From: Polynucleobacter sp. AP-Elch-400A-B2
GTDB lineage: Bacteria > Pseudomonadota > Gammaproteobacteria > Burkholderiales > Burkholderiaceae
Assembly: GCF_018688355.1 (NCBI RefSeq)
Contig: NZ_CP061317.1
Coordinates: forward strand, 811,997-875,996
DNA: 64,000 bases
Direction: 5' to 3'
Each line of letters starts with the position of its first letter. The first letter of the stretch is position 1. The notes below the pieces were generated by a model. It did no database searches. It saw only the letters and a list, made by a program, of their open reading frames with translations, and had not been told where the DNA came from. The position numbers were made by a program, and so were the translations under genes. Positions 51,314 to 59,364 of this stretch are shown piece after piece.

Positions 51314-52852
51314 GTGGCCTTACATCAAAATAAATCCTTAATGAATGCAACTGACCTTGTCGCTGCAGTTGATCTTGGCTCAAATAGCTTTCGTATGCTG
51401 GTTGCCCAAGTCGTCAAGACGCCCTCGGGTACTCAGCTTCGTCCGATTGATACCTTGCGTGAGTCTGTCCGCCTTGCTGCAGGCTTAACTGACAATAAAT
51501 TATTAGGTAATGATGCCTATCAGCGAGGCATAACAGCTATTCGGCGCTTTGGTGAGCGTATTCGGGGGTTTGATCCTGCCAATGTGCGCGCTGTTGCCAC
51601 CAACACCTTGCGAGTAGCTAAAAATGCCCCACACTTTATCCAAGAAGCTGAGGAGGCCTTAGGTTTCCCAATTGAGGTGATTGCGGGCGTAGAAGAGGCG
51701 CGCTTGATCTATATTGGTGCCGCTCATGAAGTGCCGGCAGTGCAGGGTAATCGCTTGGTGGTGGATATTGGTGGAGGCTCTACTGAGCTGATCATTGGTA
51801 AAGGTTACGAGCCCAAGCTGATGGAAAGTCTGTATATCGGATGTGTTTCTCATAGCCTGAGATTCTTCCCTAAGGGCAATATTGATTCTCATGCTTTTAA
51901 AGAGGCAGAGCTAGCTGCTAGAAGAGAAATTCAGGTCATTTCTGGGGCATATCTGAATGCCGGCTGGAAGCAAGTGATCGGCTCTTCAGGAACCGCACGC
52001 GCTTTAGCGGAACTCATTGCGGAGAATAACTTCAATGGCCAGAAAGATGGCACCGATGGGTTGATTACCCGTGATGGCTTAAGAGCCATGAAAAAGCACC
52101 TGCTTAAATATGAGCACATCAATCAGGTCGAGCTCCAAGGCCTTAAGGATGATCGGCGCTCAGTTTGGCCCGGTGGCCTTGCCATCATGATTGCTGTATT
52201 TGATGAACTCGGTATTGAGTCTATGGAAGTCACTGATGCCGCTCTGAGAATCGGCGTTCTTTATGATTTGCTGGGCCGCTCGCAGCATGAGGATATGCGC
52301 TTTGTAACAGTCGAGCAATTTATGCAGCGTTACGCTGTAGATCGAGAGCAAGCTAAGCGCGTTGGCAATCTAGCTGCTGAGTTTTTAGCGCAATTACCTA
52401 GACCTGATGAAGAGAGTAGGGCGGATAACATCGCTTTATTGCAATGGGCCGCTAATCTTCATGAAATCGGCTTATCAATATCACATAACGGATATCACAA
52501 ACATTCTGCATACATTGCTGGTAATGCTGATATGCCGGGTTTCTCAAAGAATGATCAAGCTAGATTGGCAGCTTTACTTATCGGCCATACCGGTAAGTTA
52601 GGGAAGTTAGCCAATAACGCCTCTTTCTCTGATTGGCGTATGTTATTTTGCATAAGGCTTGCACAAGTACTTTGCCGTGGGCGTAGTGATATCAATTTAC
52701 CCAAAGTAAAAGTCTCCGAGCACAACGGAGACTACCTAGTTAGTGTTTCCAAAGATTGGGCCAAAGAGCATCCATTAACGGAATTTAGCCTTCAAAAAGA
52801 AGCGGCCGAATGGCAACGCATCGGCCGACCTTACAGCATTAGTCTGAAGTAA
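51314..52852 (+). CDS. ppx: Exopolyphosphatase (Ppx/GppA family)
   Basis: Removes phosphate from the ends of polyphosphate, or acts on pppGpp; the two activities cannot be separated by sequence. The 512-residue protein has the ASKHA phosphate loops VAAVDLGSNSFRML (about 12-25) and VVDIGGGSTELI, and a C-terminal HD-like helical domain (WAANLHEIGLSISHNGYHKH). It starts with GTG, with GGAA 5 bp upstream. A triple Pho box precedes it, arguing for release of phosphate from polyphosphate on starvation. Confidence 0.93.
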   Translation: MALHQNKSLMNATDLVAAVDLGSNSFRMLVAQVVKTPSGTQLRPIDTLRESVRLAAGLTDNKLLGNDAYQRGITAIRRFGERIRGFDPANVRAVATNTLRVAKNAPHFIQEAEEALGFPIEVIAGVEEARLIYIGAAHEVPAVQGNRLVVDIGGGSTELIIGKGYEPKLMESLYIGCVSHSLRFFPKGNIDSHAFKEAELAARREIQVISGAYLNAGWKQVIGSSGTARALAELIAENNFNGQKDGTDGLITRDGLRAMKKHLLKYEHINQVELQGLKDDRRSVWPGGLAIMIAVFDELGIESMEVTDAALRIGVLYDLLGRSQHEDMRFVTVEQFMQRYAVDREQAKRVGNLAAEFLAQLPRPDEESRADNIALLQWAANLHEIGLSISHNGYHKHSAYIAGNADMPGFSKNDQARLAALLIGHTGKLGKLANNASFSDWRMLFCIRLAQVLCRGRSDINLPKVKVSEHNGDYLVSVSKDWAKEHPLTEFSLQKEAAEWQRIGRPYSISLK

Positions 52853-52865
52853 TCTTAAGTAATTC

Positions 52866-53801
52866 TTACAGCCCTAAGAAGTGTTTAGCGTAGCGAGGAT
52901 TGATTTCCGATAGGCGCAACATAGTCAATACATCTGCTGTATTGAAATCAGGATCCCAGGCAGGTGCACTGCAAATCTTAGCGCCTAACTTTAAATAACC
53001 TTTGATCAAGGGTGGGGGATCTACATCTAAACCACCATTGAGTCGCTCGAGAGGCAAGGGTAAGCGAGGAAAAGCATGATTTTCAACTGGCGCCATCTGA
53101 TCATTGCTTAGTGAGTTGTATAAGCTAGCTGCAAAATGACCGCCATCACCCATGGGGATGCTGGCACAACCGAGCATGATTTCATAATCGTGTTTTTGCA
53201 TGTATTGCGCTAAGCCACTCCACAAAGCCATGATGACTGCACCAGAACGAAAGTCTTCGTGCACGCAAGATCTACCGAGTTCAACTAATTTAGGACGCAA
53301 GTGATCTAAGCGCGCCAAATCAAACTCGGAATCTGAGTAGAGACGTCCGATCTCTAAAGCTTTGTGCGGAGGGAGTACGCGATAGGTGCCAACCACCTGT
53401 AATGACTCTTGATCACGTATCAATAAATGGTCACAGTAGGCATCAAATTCATCAATGTCGAGGTTCTCTGGATTGCTTGGAAGCTTTGCCCCCATCTCTT
53501 CTGCAAATACCTTGTAGCGCAGGCGCTGTGCTTCTTTAATCTCACTCGCATTACTAGCCCAAGTAATTTGAAATGCTGGGCGCTTGGGCTTAGTTATTAC
53601 TTTCTCAGCTGCAGGCTCTATAGCACTCAGCTCAGCTCGAGCTTTAGTAGCAAATTTCTTACCAAATAATTTCTTCGCAATTTTTTTAGAAAAGAGTTTT
53701 TTGATCGCCTCAGTTTTACTCTTTTTAGCCTTCTTTGGCTTCTCTTCAAAGCGAGAATTAAAGAGATCAAATGCAGCAAGGGGATTTGGAATATCAGACA
53801 T
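52866..53801 (-). CDS. olsB: OlsB-like ornithine N-acyltransferase (GNAT fold)
   Basis: Probable first enzyme of ornithine lipid synthesis, transferring a 3-hydroxyacyl group from ACP to ornithine. The acyltransferase core (about residues 78-290) has LRYKVFAEEMGAK (94-106), DEFDAYCDHLLIRD, a KLVELGRSCVHEDFRSG block and GCASIPMGDGGHFAASLY, all characteristic of OlsB. The first ~75 residues are Lys/Ala-rich (KKLFSKKIAKKLFGKKF) and extra to the usual family. It is last in the plcP-agt-dgkA-olsB run, 20 bp after dgkA, and convergent with ppx. Confidence 0.82.
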   Translation of the reverse strand: MSDIPNPLAAFDLFNSRFEEKPKKAKKSKTEAIKKLFSKKIAKKLFGKKFATKARAELSAIEPAAEKVITKPKRPAFQITWASNASEIKEAQRLRYKVFAEEMGAKLPSNPENLDIDEFDAYCDHLLIRDQESLQVVGTYRVLPPHKALEIGRLYSDSEFDLARLDHLRPKLVELGRSCVHEDFRSGAVIMALWSGLAQYMQKHDYEIMLGCASIPMGDGGHFAASLYNSLSNDQMAPVENHAFPRLPLPLERLNGGLDVDPPPLIKGYLKLGAKICSAPAWDPDFNTADVLTMLRLSEINPRYAKHFLGL

Positions 53802-53821
53802 AGTGTTCCTTAAGTATTAAT

Positions 53822-54223
53822 CTAATTGATGACCAGAGGTATGCAAATCGTTGCCCACAATAGGGTGGAAATCAGTAAGGCGAGCATGACTGCAGCTGAG
53901 CCAAAATCTTTTGCTCTTTTCGATAGATCATGATGATCAAATGAAATACGATCGATAGCCGCCTCGACACTGGAATTGAGTAGCTCGACCACTAAAACCA
54001 TGATGAGCGATGCGATGAGGGCACATTTCTCAAGAGGACTAACTGGCAAGAAAAGAGCAATTGGGCTTAGCACTACGAGCAGGAAAAGTTCTTGTCTAAA
54101 AGCACTTTCCTCTTGAAACGCGTAGACTATGCCACACCAAGAATTCTTAGCTGCATGCCAAGCTCTCGTGAGCCCCCGATTGCCTTTATGGGGGTTTTGC
54201 TTAATGTTATAGGGCGCTGTCAA
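53822..54223 (-). CDS. dgkA: Diacylglycerol kinase
   Basis: Small membrane kinase that phosphorylates diacylglycerol to phosphatidic acid. The 133-residue protein has three helices and the DgkA active-site pattern AFQEESAFRQEL and ELLNSSVEAAIDRISFDHHDLSKRAKD (with Glu and Asp ligands). The start appears to be TTG at 54223, 9 bp after the glycosyltransferase stop. In this operon it could return diacylglycerol released by PlcP to phospholipid synthesis. Confidence 0.92.
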   Translation of the reverse strand: MTAPYNIKQNPHKGNRGLTRAWHAAKNSWCGIVYAFQEESAFRQELFLLVVLSPIALFLPVSPLEKCALIASLIMVLVVELLNSSVEAAIDRISFDHHDLSKRAKDFGSAAVMLALLISTLLWATICIPLVIN

Positions 54224-54232
54224 AATAAATTC

Positions 54233-55261
54233 TTAAGCGAGGGCAGTGGTATGAACTGCTGTGGAGGGTACGGGCTTTAGATGGTTGGCAAACTGCTCCG
54301 AAGCTGCTCTCCAAGAAAACTTCTCAGCATGAGAGCGAGCTAATTCACGAGGAATCTTCAAGGCTTGCATACAAGCTATTTGAAGATCTTCGTGCATTGC
54401 ACCAGCAGCAGAGTTACCTAAAACATCAATTGGACCTGTCACTGGATAGGCCGCAACTGGAGTGCCACAAGCCATAGCTTCTAGTATGACTAGCCCAAAA
54501 GTATCGGTCTTGCTTGGGAAGACAAAAACATCAGCGGCAGCGTATACCTTGGCCAACTCTTCTTGCTGTAATACGCCTAGGTAATTTATGTTGGGGTATT
54601 TTTCTTTAATACTGGCCATTGCAGGGCCATCACCAACAACCCATTTGGAGCCTGGTAGATCTATCTCTAGGAAAGCATTGATATTTTTCTCTACGGCAAC
54701 ACGACCAACATATAAAAAGATCGGGTGAGCGCTATTGAGGGATTTAGACTCTTGCATTTTGAAGATGTCTAAATCTACGCCCCGAGACCACAACACAACA
54801 TTTTTAAGGCCGAACTTCTCAAGATCATCTTTAACAACAATGGTCGGTGCCATCACTGCCATCGATGGCCCATGAAACCAACGAATAAAAGCATAAGTAA
54901 TGCTCAGAGGAATTCCGGTGCGGGCTTTGACGTACTCAGGAAAGCGGGTGTGATAGGCCGTAGAGAATGGCAAATTATTCTTTACTGCATAAGAGCGAGC
55001 TGATAAGCCTAAAGGACCCTCAGTCGCAATATGCATTGCATCTGGTGCAAATTCTTTAATGCGGCGAGCCACTTCCTTGCCGGGAAATAAGGATAGGGCA
55101 ATATCAGGATAGGTAGGGCAGGGAATGGACTTAAAGCCAGTTGGGGTAATCATTTCGACTTCATGACCCATGCCGATGAGTTCAGCCCTGGTTTGTTTGA
55201 GTGTTCTCACGACACCATTGACTTGTGGATCCCATGCATCAGTAATGATCATAATTTTCAT
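54233..55261 (-). CDS. GT4-family glycosyltransferase, probable diacylglycerol glycosyltransferase (Agt-like)
   Basis: Retaining GT-B glycosyltransferase, 342 residues. The N-terminal TDAWDPQVNGVVRTL and the C-terminal DTFGLVILEAMACGTPV (the D/E-x7-E donor motif) are typical of GT4. Its ATG overlaps the plcP stop by 4 bp. In alphaproteobacteria a gene of this kind (Agt) beside plcP makes monoglycosyl- or glucuronosyl-diacylglycerol under phosphate limitation. I infer the same role here; the sugar donor is unknown, and another acceptor is possible. Confidence 0.8.
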   Translation of the reverse strand: MKIMIITDAWDPQVNGVVRTLKQTRAELIGMGHEVEMITPTGFKSIPCPTYPDIALSLFPGKEVARRIKEFAPDAMHIATEGPLGLSARSYAVKNNLPFSTAYHTRFPEYVKARTGIPLSITYAFIRWFHGPSMAVMAPTIVVKDDLEKFGLKNVVLWSRGVDLDIFKMQESKSLNSAHPIFLYVGRVAVEKNINAFLEIDLPGSKWVVGDGPAMASIKEKYPNINYLGVLQQEELAKVYAAADVFVFPSKTDTFGLVILEAMACGTPVAAYPVTGPIDVLGNSAAGAMHEDLQIACMQALKIPRELARSHAEKFSWRAASEQFANHLKPVPSTAVHTTALA

Positions 55262-56067
55262 ACGGTAACCTCTTTAATCAGTGTTGCAAGCTCAGGTTGG
55301 AGAGTAATTTCAGGTACCTCTACTGGATCACCGTGAATATGGGTCCAGTAGATAATTTTGAGTTCACCAGTTGTGGTCTCTACTAGTGCTGATAGGCTTT
55401 CGACCCAGTCACCATCGTTGCAATAGAGCAGACCATCAATTTCACGAATTTCTGCTTTATGAATATGGCCGCAGACCACGCCATCACAATTTCTGAGGCG
55501 GGCTTCTCTGGCCATGATGTGCTCAAAGTCAGCGATATAGCTCACGGCATTTTTTACTTGATGCTTGAGGTATTGCGAGAGAGACCAGTATTGCAGTCCC
55601 ATCTTCACACGTAACATATTGAAGTAGCGATTGATATATAAAATAAAGGAATACAGTGAGTCGCCGACATAGGCAAGCCATTTAGCGTATTGCATGACGC
55701 CGTCAAATAGATCGCCATGAGTTACCCAAAGCTTGCGTCCATCTAAGGTCGTATGTATGACCTCTTCTTGAACCTTAATGTCACCAAAGGACATGCCAAA
55801 GTACTGCCGGGCTGCTTCGTCATGGTTTCCGGGAATGTAAATGACTTCAGTTCCCTTACGGGCTTTGCGCAATAACTTTTGAACGACATCATTGTGACTC
55901 TGTGGCCAGTAAAACGATTGCTTTAATCTCCAGCCATCGATAATGTCACCCACCAAGTAAAACTGATCCGCTTCATTGTGTTTCAAGAAATCGAGGAGGT
56001 AGTTTGCCTGACACCCTGATGTTCCGAGGTGTACATCTGAAATCCAAATCGCTCTGTAATGCGTCAT
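55258..56067 (-). CDS. plcP: PlcP-like metallophosphatase (phospholipase C type)
   Basis: Metallophosphatase of the UDP-2,3-diacylglucosamine-hydrolase-like family to which Sinorhizobium PlcP belongs; that enzyme degrades membrane phospholipid to diacylglycerol on phosphate starvation. The 269-residue protein has Asp11/His13 (WISDVHLG), Asp41 (LVGDIIDGW), Asn81-His82-Asp83 (IPGNHDE), His117 (VTHGDLFDG) and His201/His203 (CGHIHKAE). No signal peptide. It is the first gene of the operon, behind a minus-strand Pho box. LpxH-type activity is the main alternative. Confidence 0.82.
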   Translation of the reverse strand: MTHYRAIWISDVHLGTSGCQANYLLDFLKHNEADQFYLVGDIIDGWRLKQSFYWPQSHNDVVQKLLRKARKGTEVIYIPGNHDEAARQYFGMSFGDIKVQEEVIHTTLDGRKLWVTHGDLFDGVMQYAKWLAYVGDSLYSFILYINRYFNMLRVKMGLQYWSLSQYLKHQVKNAVSYIADFEHIMAREARLRNCDGVVCGHIHKAEIREIDGLLYCNDGDWVESLSALVETTTGELKIIYWTHIHGDPVEVPEITLQPELATLIKEVTV

Positions 56068-56088
56068 GAGTACGTATTAAGCCGATTC

Positions 56089-56120
56089 ATTATGAAGAGC
56101 TCATGACACTTTTACGACAG
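56089..56120 (-). promoter_or_regulatory. Pho box and -10 upstream of plcP
   Basis: On the minus strand CTGTCGT-AAAA-GTGTCAT (56120 to 56103) fits the PhoB consensus in 12 of 14 repeat positions and in the A4 spacer, the best match in the window. CATAAT (56094 to 56089) is a -10 candidate 8 bp downstream; TAATGA at 56092-56087 is the alternative at 10 bp. The leader to the plcP ATG would be very short. Confidence 0.75.
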
Positions 56121-56151
56121 TTTGATGACTTGATTTATATTACGGCTAGAT

Positions 56152-56937
56152 ATGAAGCATTTTCACCCAAAATCCACCTCAATTCCCAGCTTAGCTCCAA
56201 GTATTTGGCTTCGCTATTGGACATGGATTCAAATCCTATTACATGTGATTTGCGGGGTCTGCACACTATCTTTCCTTTTTCCCTTCCTCAATCGAGATCA
56301 GAAGGACCGCCGTATACAACAATGGTCTAAGAGACTATTAAAAATCTTTCATATCCAGTTGCGAGTGATAGGCGCCGAGAAATTGTCCTCTAACCCTCAT
56401 TTGCTGGCATCAAATCACATCTCTTGGCTAGATATTCATGTGATTAATGCGTTTCAACCGGTTCGCTTTGTTGCTAAATCGGAAGTGCGAGGATGGCCTG
56501 TATTTGGTTGGATGGCTCAGCAGTTGGGTACCGTCTTTATTCGTAGGGATAGTGCGCGCCATGCGAGGCAGGTGGTAGAGCAGATGGCTCAGGTTCTCAA
56601 AGTAGAGTCGGTCTGTATTTTTCCCGAAGGTACTTCCACCTCCGGGGAATCAGTATTGCCGTTTAAGCCTAATCTATTTGAATCCGCCATCCTGGCTTCT
56701 GTACCAGTCTTTCCGATAGCCATTGCTTACCGGTCAAGGTCAACGGGTCTGAGGAGTGATGCTCCTGCCTTTATTGGAGACATGGGCCTTCTGGAATCAA
56801 TGTCTAATGTCATTGCCAGCCGGGATATAGAGGTGCATTTAACCCTAATAGAGCCCTATTTAACAAGCAATGTAAGTAATTCGGATCGCAAGGAACTCGC
56901 TCTCTATTGCCAGGAAGCGATTACTAAAACCTTATAA
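56152..56937 (+). CDS. olsA: OlsA-like 1-acyl-glycerol-3-phosphate/lyso-ornithine-lipid acyltransferase
   Basis: Membrane-associated PlsC-family acyltransferase, 261 residues. A hydrophobic segment lies at about 26-46, then the catalytic H-x4-D (His89-Asp94 in ASNHISWLDIHV), RRDSARHA and FPEGTSTSG (157-165). In the ornithine lipid pathway OlsA adds the second acyl chain to lyso-ornithine lipid; PlsC (lysophosphatidate) is the alternative. It is divergent from plcP, sharing the 84-bp Pho-box region. Location with olsB favours the OlsA role. Confidence 0.75.
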   Translation: MKHFHPKSTSIPSLAPSIWLRYWTWIQILLHVICGVCTLSFLFPFLNRDQKDRRIQQWSKRLLKIFHIQLRVIGAEKLSSNPHLLASNHISWLDIHVINAFQPVRFVAKSEVRGWPVFGWMAQQLGTVFIRRDSARHARQVVEQMAQVLKVESVCIFPEGTSTSGESVLPFKPNLFESAILASVPVFPIAIAYRSRSTGLRSDAPAFIGDMGLLESMSNVIASRDIEVHLTLIEPYLTSNVSNSDRKELALYCQEAITKTL

Positions 56938-56944
56938 ACAGCAT

Positions 56945-56978
56945 ATGTAATAAAAGTGTCATATCCTAGGGGTACAAC
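56945..56978 (+). promoter_or_regulatory. Candidate Pho box and -10 upstream of ppk2
   Basis: ATGTAAT-AAAA-GTGTCAT (56945-56962) fits the 7-4-7 pattern (11 of 14 repeat positions) with an A4 spacer. A -10-like TACAAC (56973-56978) follows 10 bp later. It lies in the 65-bp gap between olsA and ppk2, 41 bp before the ppk2 ATG. Confidence 0.6.
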
Positions 56979-57002
56979 GAGTTATCGGTATCGGGAAGAG
57001 AT

Positions 57003-57908
57003 ATGACGTCAAAGCATAAAGAAATAGATGAGTGGTACAAGCGTGCTCGGGAAGACATTCTCGATAGCATGGATGAAGAGCTCGAAATGGAGCTCGATGA
57101 TGATCGCTTGTCGCCTGATGGCGGAAGCGCCTCTGTCATACCTCGAAATGTCTACTTTAAGGAATTGTTTCGCCTTCAAGGTGAATTGGTCAAACTCCAA
57201 GACTGGGTAGTCGAAAATAAACTCAAGGTGGCTGTTCTATTTGAAGGTCGCGATTCTGCAGGTAAGGGTGGCGCGATTAAACGAATTACCCAGCGTCTGA
57301 ATCCCCGCGTTTGTAAAGTTGTTGCATTAACTGCCCCTAGCGAGCGTGAAAAAACTCAGTGGTACTTTCAGCGCTACGTATCAAACTTGCCTGCTGGTGG
57401 TGAGATCGTCTTGTTTGATCGTAGCTGGTACAACCGCGCTGGTGTTGAAAAGGTCATGGGATTTTGTAACGATGCTGAGTACGAAGAGTTCTTGCGTACA
57501 GTGCCAGAGTTTGAACGCATGATTATTCGCTCCGGAATCATTTTGATTAAATACTGGTTCTCTATCTCAGATGATGAGCAATATAGCCGCTTCATGGTAC
57601 GTATCCATGATCCATTAAAACAATGGAAACTGAGTCCAATGGACTTAGATGCTCGCCGTCACTGGGAGGCCTACACCAAGGCAAAAGAGACCATGCTAGA
57701 GCGCACCAATATTCCTGAGGCACCGTGGTGGGTTGTGGCTGCAAACGATAAGAAAAAAGCCCGTCTCAATTGCATTTCGCATTTGTTGACTCAAATTCCT
57801 TATAGTGAAATTGCTCACCCTGAAATCACCTTGCCTGCACGAGTGCATAACCCTGACTATCTTCGTGGGCCGGTACCAAAAGATATGTACGTCCCTGAGA
57901 TCTATTGA
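57003..57908 (+). CDS. ppk2: Polyphosphate kinase 2
   Basis: Transfers phosphate between polyphosphate and nucleoside diphosphates (PPK2 class I pattern). The 301-residue protein has Walker A EGRDSAGKGG (81-90), Walker B with Asp139 in EIVLFDRSWYNRAGVE, and a lid region FQRYVSNLPAGGE. The first ~45 residues are acidic and variable. A candidate Pho box lies upstream. With ppx nearby, it would draw on polyphosphate for nucleotide phosphorylation, or build it. Confidence 0.95.
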   Translation: MTSKHKEIDEWYKRAREDILDSMDEELEMELDDDRLSPDGGSASVIPRNVYFKELFRLQGELVKLQDWVVENKLKVAVLFEGRDSAGKGGAIKRITQRLNPRVCKVVALTAPSEREKTQWYFQRYVSNLPAGGEIVLFDRSWYNRAGVEKVMGFCNDAEYEEFLRTVPEFERMIIRSGIILIKYWFSISDDEQYSRFMVRIHDPLKQWKLSPMDLDARRHWEAYTKAKETMLERTNIPEAPWWVVAANDKKKARLNCISHLLTQIPYSEIAHPEITLPARVHNPDYLRGPVPKDMYVPEIY

Positions 57909-57967
57909 TTCCGTAAACAGAGGTCTCTAGGTGTTAATCTCTCAGTATTCACCAAGGGGGATAGCAC

Positions 57968-58795
57968 TTGAAATCAAAGAAGGCCATTACCAATAGAGAA
58001 TTCAAGCTACTGATTAAGCCTCAGGGCTTAGACCGGCGTAGCCGAATTACTGCCTTAAGCGATCAAATTCTGAGTTTTTGTAAAAAGAATAAGGTGGAAT
58101 TTTTTCACCTTGATAACGCGACTACCGGTTTACGTAATATCTATTTTTACGATACACCTAGTGAAGATTTCAGGCGCAATAATATTATTCTACGTGTCCG
58201 AGAATCCCGTCAAAATATCTGGGTTGATGACTGGTGTGAGGTTACCCTAAAGTGTCGGACTGATGATTTAGCTAAATCCCATCAATTTGATCCCTCGCCA
58301 AAGAAATCAATTAAGTCCCGCCTACGACTAAAAGAAGAAATCCTACGAGGTGATGCGATTGGAACAGCTAGAAGTATTTATTCTAATAATGCAATTTTAG
58401 ATGCGGTGCCCATCGATAGCTTGTTTGAAAAGTCACTAGCGAGTGCTGCCAAGTTCTTCCCTAGCCTAGTTACTCTGCCAATTGATAAAAAATCACCCAT
58501 CCGAATTGTGGGTGGTCGTACTAATAAGATTCTTGAAGCATGCTTGCCTATTGGAAACCTAGTTTTTGGTGATGGCGTACAGGCTCATTGTGAGATTGCT
58601 ATCTGGATGAAGAGCGTTGGCGATCCCATTGTTGGAGAGTTGGCCTTTTCTTATCGAGTCAACGATGCTAATCGGGGTCAAGATAAAGCCCATAAGCGCG
58701 CTGATAAGTTCTTCAAGAAGCTCCAGATTGAATTAGAAAGTTGGTTGGAAATTGGCAGCACCAAAACAGCCTTGGTATACGGAAAGCCTGAGTGA
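57968..58795 (+). CDS. CYTH-like (triphosphate tunnel) domain protein, putative
   Basis: Uncharacterised 275-residue protein. The N-terminal REFKLLIKPQG, YFYDTPSEDFRRNNIILRVRE and CEVTLKCR, with a later HCEIAIWM and GELAFSYR, resemble the charged beta-strands of CYTH tunnel enzymes, which act on triphosphates or polyphosphate. The match is by eye and partial. The start is TTG at 57968 with a strong AAGGGGGA ribosome-binding site. It follows ppk2 by 59 bp, so a polyphosphate-related role is possible. Confidence 0.5.
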   Translation: MKSKKAITNREFKLLIKPQGLDRRSRITALSDQILSFCKKNKVEFFHLDNATTGLRNIYFYDTPSEDFRRNNIILRVRESRQNIWVDDWCEVTLKCRTDDLAKSHQFDPSPKKSIKSRLRLKEEILRGDAIGTARSIYSNNAILDAVPIDSLFEKSLASAAKFFPSLVTLPIDKKSPIRIVGGRTNKILEACLPIGNLVFGDGVQAHCEIAIWMKSVGDPIVGELAFSYRVNDANRGQDKAHKRADKFFKKLQIELESWLEIGSTKTALVYGKPE

Positions 58796-59364
58796 GTTCT
58801 CAGATGCAAGATGATGCGCAGCTGGCGCAGTCTCCTAGCTTAGGCGATCTATTTATTCAGTTTTTAATTATTGGCGCTGTCAGCTTTGGCGGGGGCATCA
58901 TCGCTTACGAGCGCATTCTCTTGGTTGAAAAGCGCAAGTGGCTCAGTGCAGATGAGTTCATGGCTTATTTAGCCATTAGTCAGACGATGCCAGGCTTAAA
59001 CTCGGTGAACTTAGCAGTGCTTGCTGGAGATCATCTACGTGGGTGGCGGGGTGCCGTCATTGCTACCTTGGGTTTAATATTTCCCGGCTCATTGCTCGTG
59101 CTTGGGTTTGGCATGATTTACGCTAGTGCCGCAGATCATCCTTCAATCAATTTCATCTTAGCTGGTATTGCAGCAGCAGCCACTGGCTTGCTGGCAGCCA
59201 TTACCTACAAAATCGGTGATGCTCACTGGCGTCATGTGAAGTCATTGGCCATTATTGTTGTCACATTTATATTGATGAGTATTTTCAAGCTTTCACTGCC
59301 ATATGTGATCCTCATCATGGCGCCGATATCACTCTATCTGTATCGACCAGGTCAAACTCAATGA
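58792..59364 (+). CDS. Chromate transporter, N-terminal-type half (ChrA family)
   Basis: One half of a split CHR-family transporter, 190 residues with about six hydrophobic segments. It has the family motif FGGGIIAYERI and LAISQTMPGLNSVNLAVLAGD. The GTG start overlaps the stop of the CYTH-like gene (GTGA); an ATG four codons later is possible. The gene overlaps the next ChrA half by 4 bp, so the two probably form a heterodimer. Chromate or another oxyanion (e.g. sulfate) may be the substrate. Confidence 0.85.
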   Translation: MSSQMQDDAQLAQSPSLGDLFIQFLIIGAVSFGGGIIAYERILLVEKRKWLSADEFMAYLAISQTMPGLNSVNLAVLAGDHLRGWRGAVIATLGLIFPGSLLVLGFGMIYASAADHPSINFILAGIAAAATGLLAAITYKIGDAHWRHVKSLAIIVVTFILMSIFKLSLPYVILIMAPISLYLYRPGQTQ

